Shown: positions 1-5,903, counted from the first letter of the stretch. The stretch: 7,450 nt of DNA from Thermodesulfobacteriales bacterium (GCA_004525335.1 SPCL01000100.1:1-7450); one strand, 5' to 3'. The notes: generated from the sequence alone by a model not told the origin. A program made the numbers and translations.

Positions 1-194
1 TCATTTGCTAATTCGACAAGCCCCTCCTGCACATGTTTCACGTATGGGCAGTGATTACATATGAACATGATAACTGTAGCTTTATCCGACCTTAGGTCAT
101 TTAGGTGATATTCTTTGTTATCGACAGCATTCAGCAACCGGAATTCCGGGGCTTTTGTACCCAGAGCAAGCATAGTTGAGGGTGTTAATGCCAT
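1..194 (-). CDS. Thioredoxin/peroxiredoxin-like protein, N-terminal part (cut by left edge)
   Basis: Only the first 64 codons are in the window; the gene runs off the left edge. The start of the protein reads MALTPSTMLALGTKAPEF, followed by a short acidic and polar stretch and then a beta strand leading to FICNHCPYVKH, with Cys46 and Cys49 forming a CxxC-P active site. This layout matches the redoxin/thioredoxin-fold family often annotated as 'thioredoxin family protein' (peroxiredoxin-like group 1), in which the FICNHCP motif is characteristic. By family, it is expected to act as a thiol-disulfide or peroxide-linked redox protein, probably cytoplasmic since no signal peptide is visible. The ATG at 192-194 is preceded by AGGAGA with 7 bases of spacing, which favours it over the in-frame Met at codon 8. 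It lies 31 bases downstream of the CDGSH gene on the same strand, so the two are probably co-transcribed. The exact substrate cannot be inferred. Confidence 0.85.
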   Translation of the reverse strand, partial: MALTPSTMLALGTKAPEFRLLNAVDNKEYHLNDLRSDKATVIMFICNHCPYVKHVQEGLVELAN

Positions 195-201
195 AAATAA
201 T

Positions 202-207
202 TCTCCT
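202..207 (-). promoter_or_regulatory. Ribosome binding site of the thioredoxin-like gene
   Basis: AGGAGA on the minus strand, 7 bases before the ATG at 192-194. It lies in the 31-base gap after the CDGSH stop codon, so the downstream gene has its own ribosome loading site within a likely shared mRNA. Confidence 0.7.
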
Positions 208-225
208 AATTTTTACTTGTGAAGA

Positions 226-636
226 TTACTCGTCAGAAAAATTTATTTTCTTATGAGATCCATCACAAAAGGGTTTGTTTTCTGATGCTCCGCATCTGCA
301 AAGATAATATGGGTCATTATTTGAAAGACTCATTTCGTCGTTGATATTTAATTCTATATCTCCTGATACTTCATAAGGGCCGTTCATGAATACTCTGATT
401 GCTCTTCTACCCTCATCATTTTCTTGATCACTTTCTGACTTTTCAATTTTACTGGAAAACCCAATTTTTTTATGCGTACCGTCGCAAAAAGGCTTAGTCT
501 GAGAAGCTCCACACCTGCAAAGCGCTATTCTCTTTTTTACTTCTAACTCCTCGCCATTAGAATTAGTTAATGTCTCAAGCTCCTCGATACCAAGCGGCCC
601 ATCGTCAAACACATTAATGCAGCATTTATCACTCAT
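226..636 (-). CDS. Tandem CDGSH iron-sulfur domain protein (136 aa)
   Basis: A 136-residue protein with two complete CDGSH motifs. The first is CRCGASQTKPFCDGTH at residues 40-55, the second CRCGASENKPFCDGSH at 113-128. Each supplies the three-Cys, one-His ligand set known for [2Fe-2S] CDGSH/mitoNEET-type clusters (C40, C42, C51, H55 and C113, C115, C124, H128). Both halves also share a preceding VF-x-x-GP beta segment (residues 9-14 and 82-87), so the protein is an internal duplication joined by an acidic linker at about 65-77. There is no signal peptide or membrane anchor, so it is probably a soluble cytoplasmic redox or electron-transfer protein. Its partner is unknown, but the thioredoxin-like gene 31 bases downstream suggests a common redox role. 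The ATG is preceded by GGAGG at 644-648 with 7-base spacing. It is transcribed away from the tetR gene at 782. Confidence 0.92.
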   Translation of the reverse strand: MSDKCCINVFDDGPLGIEELETLTNSNGEELEVKKRIALCRCGASQTKPFCDGTHKKIGFSSKIEKSESDQENDEGRRAIRVFMNGPYEVSGDIELNINDEMSLSNNDPYYLCRCGASENKPFCDGSHKKINFSDE

Positions 637-643
637 CTATAAT

Positions 644-648
644 CCTCC
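644..648 (-). promoter_or_regulatory. Strong ribosome binding site of the CDGSH gene
   Basis: GGAGG on the minus strand, 7 bases upstream of the ATG at 634-636. This supports the chosen start and suggests efficient translation. Confidence 0.75.
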
Positions 649-706
649 GGTTCTATTTATCATCGGAACAACTTCACTCAGTTTGGGCAAATTATTCTTT
701 ATAGTC

Positions 707-735
707 ATTGTATCATATAAATAATTTTACATAAA
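707..735 (-). promoter_or_regulatory. Candidate promoter of the CDGSH/thioredoxin-like unit
   Basis: On the minus strand, TACAAT at 707-712 matches the sigma-70 -10 consensus at five of six positions. The hexamer 17 bases upstream (TTTATG at 730-735) is a weak -35. Transcription would start near 700 and give a leader of about 60 bases. The surroundings are very AT-rich, so chance matches are common. The TetR operator at 748-763 lies just upstream of this promoter rather than over it. Confidence 0.35.
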
Positions 736-745
736 CAAAAACCAC

Positions 746-774
746 TTGACAGACCAGTCTGTCTATTGTAATAT
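746..774 (+). promoter_or_regulatory. Promoter of tetR, predicted to give a leaderless mRNA
   Basis: A perfect -35 TTGACA (746-751), a 17-base spacer and a -10-like TAATAT (769-774, four of six matches). The usual distance from the -10 places the first transcribed base at about 780-782, on or next to the ATG at 782. No Shine-Dalgarno sequence is visible before that ATG. The palindromic operator occupies the end of the -35 box and most of the spacer, so bound repressor should block RNA polymerase directly. Confidence 0.7.
748..763 (+). promoter_or_regulatory. Operator 1: palindrome GACAGAC-CA-GTCTGTC inside the tetR promoter
   Basis: A palindrome with perfect 7-bp arms and a 2-bp centre. Its first 15 bases recur exactly at 1382-1396, before the methyltransferase gene. 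The AGAC-CA-GTCT core resembles operators of TetR-family repressors of the LmrA/YxaF type. Being between the -35 and -10 boxes of tetR and present twice in the cassette, it is very likely the binding site of the TetR protein encoded at 782-1363. Autoregulation is inferred, not shown. Confidence 0.8.
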
Positions 775-781
775 CTGAGTC

Positions 782-1363
782 ATGCAAAAAAATGTAAAGC
801 TGCCGAGCAGGGATCGTATCATTCAAGCTGCTAACGATCTATTTTATCGCCAGGGGTATCATCAAACCGGTATTAATCAGATAATCGAGGAATCGGGCGT
901 TGCTAAAGCCACCTTCTACAGCAACTTCAAATCCAAAGAGGATCTTGGCGTCGAATACCTAAGAGAGCGTGACCGTGTTGATACCAACGCTACTAAGGAT
1001 ATGGTTAACGGCATAAAAGATCCTTATGAGAGATATATGTCTATAATTAATGGAGTATTAGAATATATGAAGGAAACTAATTTCAGGGGATGCGCTTTTG
1101 GAAATATGGCTGTAGAAATTACTGACCCCAACCACCCGATACGTAAGGAAGTAAAACTACATGACGACAGGTTCCGTTCGATATTAAAAGACGTTATTCA
1201 AGATTTAAAGGATTCAAAACCTAAGTATAAACATCTGGACGTGGCTCAGGTAGTTGACATGTACCACCTAATAGCTGAAGGTGCTATAGTTGCAAGCAAA
1301 AATTACAACGATACTTGGCCAATTGAAAGAGCGGTCAAATTAATCGAAAATTTAGTAAAATAA
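782..1363 (+). CDS. TetR/AcrR-family transcriptional repressor (193 aa)
   Basis: A typical TetR-family length of 193 residues. The N-terminal DNA-binding domain spans about 8-56: RDRIIQAANDLFYRQGYHQT, then helix-turn-helix residues about 30-49 ending GVAKATFYSNF, and the usual K-S-K-E-D-L of helix 4 at 50-55. The C-terminal ligand-binding and dimer domain contains RGCAFGNMAVE (102-112), a feature of a TetR C-terminal subgroup that includes LmrA/YxaF-like repressors. It probably represses its own gene and the methyltransferase gene 60 bases downstream by binding the duplicated palindromes at 748-763 and 1382-1397, and is released by an unknown small molecule. The ATG at 782 is the only sensible start; it has no ribosome binding site and lies at the predicted transcription start, so the mRNA appears leaderless. 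It is divergent from the CDGSH gene. Confidence 0.92.
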   Translation: MQKNVKLPSRDRIIQAANDLFYRQGYHQTGINQIIEESGVAKATFYSNFKSKEDLGVEYLRERDRVDTNATKDMVNGIKDPYERYMSIINGVLEYMKETNFRGCAFGNMAVEITDPNHPIRKEVKLHDDRFRSILKDVIQDLKDSKPKYKHLDVAQVVDMYHLIAEGAIVASKNYNDTWPIERAVKLIENLVK

Positions 1364-1379
1364 TTTTTTTATTTAAATG

Positions 1380-1407
1380 TAGACAGACCAGTCTGTTTAG
1401 TAACAAT
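1380..1407 (+). promoter_or_regulatory. Candidate promoter of the methyltransferase gene, overlapping operator 2
   Basis: TAGACA (1380-1385) matches the -35 consensus at five of six positions and sits in the same place relative to the operator as the TTGACA of tetR. A weak -10, AACAAT (1402-1407, four of six), follows after 16 bases. Transcription from here would begin around 1413-1416, so the leader would be under 12 bases and would clip the Shine-Dalgarno site. The real start may differ, or the gene may depend partly on read-through from tetR. Confidence 0.45.
1382..1397 (+). promoter_or_regulatory. Operator 2: near-palindrome GACAGACCAGTCTGTT before the methyltransferase gene
   Basis: Identical to operator 1 over 15 bases (GACAGACCAGTCTGT). 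The last base differs (T instead of C), so the perfect arms are 6 bp: ACAGAC-CA-GTCTGT. It lies in the 60-base gap between tetR and the methyltransferase gene and overlaps a -35-like hexamer. The exact duplication of a 15-bp palindrome before both genes of the cassette is strong evidence that one repressor controls both. Confidence 0.8.
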
Positions 1408-1410
1408 ATA

Positions 1411-1415
1411 GGAGG
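1411..1415 (+). promoter_or_regulatory. Ribosome binding site of the methyltransferase gene
   Basis: GGAGG with 8 bases to the ATG at 1424. It is a strong site, in contrast to tetR, which has none. This suggests that induction yields much more methyltransferase than repressor. Confidence 0.75.
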
Positions 1416-1423
1416 AATTAGAT

Positions 1424-2503
1424 ATGTGTAGTAACTGTAACGTTAGTATAAACGAAGTTAAATCCGAGGAGTTTGCCGAAAGGATGATGACCATATTAAA
1501 TCACGGCGCTTTAAATTTGATGATTTCGATAGGTTATAGAACAGGGCTCTTTGATGTGATGAGTGAGCTTGAACCCTCTAGAAGTGAAGAAATCGCAAGC
1601 GCCGCAAAGTTAAACGAGCGGTACGTAAGAGAATGGCTAGGAGCTATGGTGACTGGAGAAATTGTTGTCTATGACATAGAAAACAAGACCTACTCCCTAC
1701 CTCCGGAGCATTCAGCCTGGCTCACGCGAAAAGCCGTGCCTAACAACATTGCTGTTACAACTCAGTGGATATCTGTTCTAGGATCTGTGGAAGATGAAAT
1801 CGTTGAATGTTTTCATAATGGCGGCGGTGTGCCCTATGAAGCCTTTGAGCGTTTCCATGAGGTTATGTCAGAGGAAAGCAATCAGACTGTGATAGCACCA
1901 CTTCTGGATCAGACGCTTCCTTTAATACCCGGCATACTTGAGAAGCTGGAGGAAGGGATTGAGGTTATGGACCTTGGCTGCGGGAGTGGATTCGCTTTAG
2001 TCCATATGGCTACAGAATTCCCAAATAGCCAGTTCACAGGATATGACATTTCAGAAGAAGCAATCAATAGAGGAAATGCCCATGCCGCAGAACACGGCTT
2101 AACAAATGTTAAATTGATTGCTAAAGATGTTGCTGAAATTGACGACGTTAATAAATATGATCTTATTACTACGTTTGACGCTGTACATGACCAGGCCGAC
2201 CCGGACAGAGTCTTGTCTAATATAAACAATGCTCTAAAAGATGACGGCGTGTATTTAATGCAGGATATCGCAGGCTCAAGCCATGTCCACAATAATATGG
2301 ATCACTTGCTAGGCCCCTTTACATATACAATCTCATGTATGCATTGTATGACTGTGTCACTATCGCAAAACGGAAAGGGTCTAGGAGCAATGTGGGGGAA
2401 AGAACTGGCAACCGATATATTGAAGAACGCGGGGTTTACTCAAGTTGAGATAAAAGAACTGCCTCATGATCCGATTAACTATTATTATATTGTAAGAAAA
2501 TAG
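1424..2503 (+). CDS. SAM-dependent methyltransferase with N-terminal winged helix, Rv2258c-like (359 aa)
   Basis: The N-terminal part (about 20-105) looks like the winged-helix dimerisation domain of this family: NLMISIGYRTGLFDVM, a helix-turn-helix-like SEEIASAAKLNERYVREWLG (54-73) and a beta wing ending near residue 92. A class I Rossmann methyltransferase domain follows at about 170-359. Motif I, VMDLGCGSG (181-189), binds SAM; the acidic residue of strand 2 is D208 in GYDIS; FDAVHDQ (251-257) and LKDDGVYLMQD (271-281) correspond to later motifs. HCMTVSL (307-313) is, as I recall, conserved in the family that includes mycobacterial Rv2258c. The acceptor substrate is unknown, probably a small molecule. 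The extra cysteines CSNC (2-5) and C305 are notable. It is under the same operator as tetR, so it is likely an inducible modifying or detoxifying enzyme. It ends 5 bases from the convergent metG. Confidence 0.88.
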   Translation: MCSNCNVSINEVKSEEFAERMMTILNHGALNLMISIGYRTGLFDVMSELEPSRSEEIASAAKLNERYVREWLGAMVTGEIVVYDIENKTYSLPPEHSAWLTRKAVPNNIAVTTQWISVLGSVEDEIVECFHNGGGVPYEAFERFHEVMSEESNQTVIAPLLDQTLPLIPGILEKLEEGIEVMDLGCGSGFALVHMATEFPNSQFTGYDISEEAINRGNAHAAEHGLTNVKLIAKDVAEIDDVNKYDLITTFDAVHDQADPDRVLSNINNALKDDGVYLMQDIAGSSHVHNNMDHLLGPFTYTISCMHCMTVSLSQNGKGLGAMWGKELATDILKNAGFTQVEIKELPHDPINYYYIVRK

Positions 2504-2508
2504 CCGAT

Positions 2509-4047
2509 TTATTTATCTTCGAAGCGTGGGAAGAGGCTTTGGCCTTTTTCCACAATCTGTCCGGATTTCACGATTCCCCACTCTTTTGCGTCAGAGAGGA
2601 GCTTGGAATTTAGCGGGTCCACAGATCCTAATTTCTTCCATATTTCCTCAGCAGACTTGGGCATAAAAGGGCAAATTAATATGGTTATAACTCCGATCGC
2701 CTGAACTATAGTCCAAAGAACGGCGCCCAATCTTTCTTGGTTGTTTTCTTTAGCAAGCGTCCATGGGGCTGATTCATCTACATACTTATTAACATCCCCA
2801 ATATACTCCCAGAGCGATACCAATGCTTTATGAAATGCTATTTCATTCATTTGCTTTTCTACAAGATCCACTGTGGCAATAGCCTTATCTCTTATTGCCT
2901 CATCTCCCGAGTTAAGACTTGTGGGTTCAGGAATTTTGCCATCGAAATATTTCTCTATCATTCCAAGTGTTCTGCTAACCAGGTTTCCAAGACCGTTTGC
3001 AAGATCACCGTTTACCCTGGCCACAATTGCGCTCTTGGAGAAATCCCCGTCTTGTCCAAATGGAATCTCTCTTAAAAGAAAATATCTAAACACATCCGCA
3101 CCAAACTCTTCCACTACTTGGTTAGGGTCTACAACGTTGCCTACAGATTTAGACATCTTCTCCCCTTCCACTGTCCACCAGCCATGTGCAAAAACTGTTT
3201 TGGGAAGCTCTATTCCAGCCGACATGAGGAAAGCAGGCCAGTAGACCGCGTGAAATCTGAGTATGTCTTTTCCCACCAGATGCACATCGGCAGGCCAATT
3301 CTCACTCAACATTTTCTCATTATCTGGAAAACCAACACCGGTGAGATAATTGGTAAGAGCATCAAACCAGACGTAAATCACATGCTTGGGATTTCCTGGA
3401 ACAGGTATACCCCAGGTAAAAGTTGTACGGCTTATACTCAGATCGCGAAGGCCGCCCTCTACAAAACGGGAAACCTCATTTAACCTGTAGCTGGGCTGAA
3501 CAAATTCAGGGTGTTTTTTATAGTATTCAAGTAGCGGCTCCTGATACTTGGAAAGTCTGAAGAAATAGCTCTCCTCCTTAACTTTCTCAATAATAGGGCG
3601 TTTGTCCTCAGGTAAAGACAAAATTTCTTCAAGCTGCGTCTCGGTTATAAACGCCTCATCTCTAACATCATACCAACCCTCATATTCGCTTAGATATATA
3701 TCCCCTGCTGCCTCTACTCTTTTGAAAATCTCCTCTACTGATATGCGATGCCTATCTTCGGTAGTCCTTATAAAATCATCATTTGTTATATTTAGAACCT
3801 GAGATAAGTTTTGAAATCCTTTTACAACCCGGTCTGCAAGCTCTATAGGCTTTTCGCCGTTAGCCTCAGCAGTTCTTTCAATCTTCTGCCCATGCTCGTC
3901 AGTGCCGGTAAGGAAAAAAACTTTATGACCTTGGAGCCTTTTGAACCTGGCAATAACATCAGCGGCTATGGTTGTGTATGCGTGTCCAATGTGGGGCACA
4001 TCATTTACATAATAAATCGGTGTAGTAACGTAAAAAGATTTAGACAT
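2509..4047 (-). CDS. metG: Methionyl-tRNA synthetase (512 aa)
   Basis: Charges tRNA-Met with methionine in the cytoplasm and is essential for initiation and elongation. The class I signatures are clear: HIGH at 19-22 in VPHIGHAYTT, TGTDEHGQK (47-55), WFDALTNY (227-234) and KMSKS at 297-301. The connective insertion has GWYDVRDEAF (124-133), with Asp where zinc-binding family members have a CxxC, so this is a zinc-knuckle-less form. The protein stops after SLFPRFEDK, the normal end of the anticodon-binding helical domain, and therefore lacks the C-terminal Trbp111-like tRNA-binding domain present in longer enzymes such as that of E. coli. At 512 residues it is full length for this compact class. 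The ATG at 4045-4047 has GGAGA at 4057-4061, 9 bases upstream. It lies 65 bases after holB, a frequent neighbour in bacteria. Confidence 0.97.
   Translation of the reverse strand: MSKSFYVTTPIYYVNDVPHIGHAYTTIAADVIARFKRLQGHKVFFLTGTDEHGQKIERTAEANGEKPIELADRVVKGFQNLSQVLNITNDDFIRTTEDRHRISVEEIFKRVEAAGDIYLSEYEGWYDVRDEAFITETQLEEILSLPEDKRPIIEKVKEESYFFRLSKYQEPLLEYYKKHPEFVQPSYRLNEVSRFVEGGLRDLSISRTTFTWGIPVPGNPKHVIYVWFDALTNYLTGVGFPDNEKMLSENWPADVHLVGKDILRFHAVYWPAFLMSAGIELPKTVFAHGWWTVEGEKMSKSVGNVVDPNQVVEEFGADVFRYFLLREIPFGQDGDFSKSAIVARVNGDLANGLGNLVSRTLGMIEKYFDGKIPEPTSLNSGDEAIRDKAIATVDLVEKQMNEIAFHKALVSLWEYIGDVNKYVDESAPWTLAKENNQERLGAVLWTIVQAIGVITILICPFMPKSAEEIWKKLGSVDPLNSKLLSDAKEWGIVKSGQIVEKGQSLFPRFEDK
2528..2551 (+). 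terminator. Possible hairpin ending the methyltransferase transcript, inside the metG 3' end
   Basis: On the plus-strand RNA, GGGAAGAGGC (2528-2537) can pair with GCCUUUUUCC (2542-2551) around a UUUG loop: ten pairs, two of them G-U. It begins 24 bases after the methyltransferase stop, within the last codons of metG on the other strand. No U-run follows the stem, so it is not a standard intrinsic terminator, and the codons there encode the conserved metG end, so the pairing may be accidental. Confidence 0.25.
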
Positions 4048-4112
4048 AAATACTAATCTCCATAATATCTCTTCTTCTGTTCTGCAGTATTCTAAAGGAC
4101 TATGATAATACC

Positions 4113-5129
4113 CTAACTTGCTAGTCTTATAAAAAGATTTTCAAATGAAAGTTGCTTATTAGCGTTCATATTATATATATCATTCCGAGTTTTCTCTAAA
4201 GCCCCCATCTTATCTAAAATGTTATCAAGATCCCATTTCTCTGCAATTTGCATACTTGATTCGATTAGATCTACGTTAGTAATCCCTTTTTTATCAGAAT
4301 CAGTTTTTATGAGCATAAGATCACGAAGCCAGAGTGATATAAATTCAAATGCGAGAGTCATTCTCTCCATATCTTCAGGGTCCGAGGTAAGAGGCATATA
4401 TTCAGCCAATCCGATAATACTCATGGCGGAGTCGGGCTTTAAGTGCATGAGATACTGTATCAACTCCTTTCTCCACCCTATTAAATCACTATCCATCATA
4501 AGTGCCCTGCCCAAACTGCCGTTTGATAATTTAGAGCATACAATAGCATCTTCTGAAGACAGATCGCCTCTACTCTTAAGCTCCTCAAGTATCAATTCTT
4601 CAGCAAGCGTATTAAATCTGACCAACTGACATCTTGAGCGTATAGTTGGTAAAAGAGAATCCGGATTTGATGTGATGAGAATTATTACGGAATTCGGCGG
4701 CGGTTCCTCCAGGGTTTTTAAAAAAGCATTCTGTGCCCCATTACTCATTCTTTCAGCTTCATCAACTATTACAACTTTAAATTTGCCCTCAAATGATTTA
4801 AGAAAGAGCCTCTCTTCAACCCCTTCTCTTATCTGTTCAACCTTAATGCTTTTAACGCCTTCAAACTGTACGTAAATAACATCAGGGTGAATGCCTTTAT
4901 CTATTTTGGCACACGATCCGCAAACACAGGCTGCAGAATCGAGGTTAGCAGAATCAACAGAGCCTCTGGACTTACAGTTTATTAGCTTCGCAAACTCATT
5001 TGCGACAAGCTTCTTGCCGATTCCGTCAGATCCGGAAAACAAATAAGAATGAGAAACCAAATTCTCATTTGCTGCCCTCTTAAGAATGCCCTTTTGAAAA
5101 TCGTGGCCTATTATCTTATTATTGAACAT
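4113..5129 (-). CDS. holB: DNA polymerase III subunit delta' (338 aa)
   Basis: Clamp-loader subunit that, by family knowledge, acts with delta and tau/gamma to place the beta clamp on DNA. The AAA+ fold is clear: GHDFQKGILKRA near the start, a P-loop-like GSDGIGKK at 33-40 (Lys instead of Ser/Thr at the end, acceptable for a subunit that need not hydrolyse ATP), VDEAERMSNGAQNAFLKTLE (122-141, the strand-2/Walker B region), TLEEPP (139-144), and the SRC sensor motif in IRSRCQ (163-168). A zinc-module cysteine set, C52, C68, C70 and C73, precedes GIHPDV (79-84). The spacing C68-x-C70 differs from the usual CxxCxxC. The ATG at 5127-5129 has only a weak AAGAAG nearby, and no better in-frame start is visible. 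It follows tmk by 43 bases and precedes metG. Confidence 0.93.
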   Translation of the reverse strand: MFNNKIIGHDFQKGILKRAANENLVSHSYLFSGSDGIGKKLVANEFAKLINCKSRGSVDSANLDSAACVCGSCAKIDKGIHPDVIYVQFEGVKSIKVEQIREGVEERLFLKSFEGKFKVVIVDEAERMSNGAQNAFLKTLEEPPPNSVIILITSNPDSLLPTIRSRCQLVRFNTLAEELILEELKSRGDLSSEDAIVCSKLSNGSLGRALMMDSDLIGWRKELIQYLMHLKPDSAMSIIGLAEYMPLTSDPEDMERMTLAFEFISLWLRDLMLIKTDSDKKGITNVDLIESSMQIAEKWDLDNILDKMGALEKTRNDIYNMNANKQLSFENLFIRLAS

Positions 5130-5172
5130 TGGCTTCTTGTTAGCAACCTTAAATATGACTCTCCAATATAGT

Positions 5173-5799
5173 TTAAGATTTACTTTTTAAGGAAATAGAC
5201 TCTATTGCTATGCTCCTTATTTCGTTATGAATTTCTACAATATCTCTATCGGCATTTATCTTTTTGATTCGATTGGGCTCTCTCCCGGCGATAAGCATAT
5301 AGCCCTGTCTTATCAACTCATGAAACTCCAAGGGCTCTTCATCCATTTTAGTGATGTCGCCTCTGCTCTGGAGTCTTGTAAGCCCCGTGCGAACAGGAAG
5401 ATTCAATAAAAATGTTATGTCCGGGATAAGCTCAAGAGTTGATGCTTTTGCCATCTTATTAACCAATCTTTTATCAAGTTTCCGACCGTTACCTTGATAG
5501 ACCACAGTCGAATCATAATATCTGTCGCAGATTACAATCTCGCCTGCCTGTAGCTTTGGTTTAATAAAGTCTCTCACATGCTGCACTCTATCGGCGCAGA
5601 AAAGGCAGAGTTCTGAAAATGGGTCAAGCTCTAGGCTCCGCTCATCTAAAATCACTTTCCTGATCAGCTCCCCCAGCTGTCCCCATCCGGGCTCACGTGT
5701 TAGAGTGACTTTATGCCCGATTTTCGTAAGAAGCTCAGCTAGAAGTTTGGCCTGAGTGCTCTTTCCGCTTCCCTCGACACCTTCAAATGTAATGAACAT
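5173..5799 (-). CDS. tmk: Thymidylate kinase (208 aa)
   Basis: Phosphorylates dTMP to dTDP with ATP, an essential step of dTTP synthesis. The P-loop FEGVEGSGKST lies at residues 5-15, followed by TREPG (34-38), FSELCLFCADRVQHV (61-75, including the nucleotide-contacting FCADR), the DRYYDST motif (92-98), YQGNGR (101-106) and an Arg-rich LID segment from RLQSRGD (142-148) onward. Its length of 208 matches the family. The residues after REPG are unusual: W39-G40-Q41-L42-G43, where most homologs have GGT-x-x-G. The ATG at 5797-5799 is preceded by AAGGG about 11 bases upstream, a modest site. The 104-base gap to the upstream rluB-like gene is the longest in this strand's gene row. With holB and metG downstream it forms a familiar replication/translation cluster. 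Confidence 0.94.
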   Translation of the reverse strand: MFITFEGVEGSGKSTQAKLLAELLTKIGHKVTLTREPGWGQLGELIRKVILDERSLELDPFSELCLFCADRVQHVRDFIKPKLQAGEIVICDRYYDSTVVYQGNGRKLDKRLVNKMAKASTLELIPDITFLLNLPVRTGLTRLQSRGDITKMDEEPLEFHELIRQGYMLIAGREPNRIKKINADRDIVEIHNEIRSIAIESISLKSKS

Positions 5800-5903
5800 A
5801 TATGGATTTACCCTTGGAAATATGAATTAAGATTTATTGACAATTCAAACTCAGAATCACTACAGAATCGTACCATAATACACACTCGTGATACAAGACA
5901 TGC

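Noticed and set aside
1909..2292. A 127-residue open frame on the minus strand inside the methyltransferase gene
   Set aside because: It lies opposite a well-supported gene with all family motifs, has no convincing ribosome site and no recognisable domain; it is a shadow of the plus-strand coding frame.
1424..2503. Arsenite methyltransferase (ArsM) as an alternative identity, prompted by the cysteines
   Set aside because: The winged-helix N-terminus and the HCMTVSL region fit the Rv2258c-like family, and the cysteine layout does not follow ArsM.
2830..3483. Overlapping plus-strand frames (81, 123 and 121 residues) opposite metG
   Set aside because: All are antisense to conserved MetRS sequence and show composition expected of a shadow frame, with no domain.
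4048..4112. Possible T-box or other riboswitch before metG
   Set aside because: The 65-base gap after holB is too short for a T-box leader, and no specifier or antiterminator structure is visible.
4219..4629. A 136-residue plus-strand frame opposite holB
   Set aside because: It is antisense to the conserved clamp-loader gene; its Ser/Ile-rich composition is typical of a reverse reading of such sequence.
5834..5850. TTGACAATTCAA, a loosely symmetric site resembling an FNR/Crp-type box before tmk
   Set aside because: The half sites have the wrong spacing and mismatches, the region is AT-rich, and no good promoter is aligned with it.
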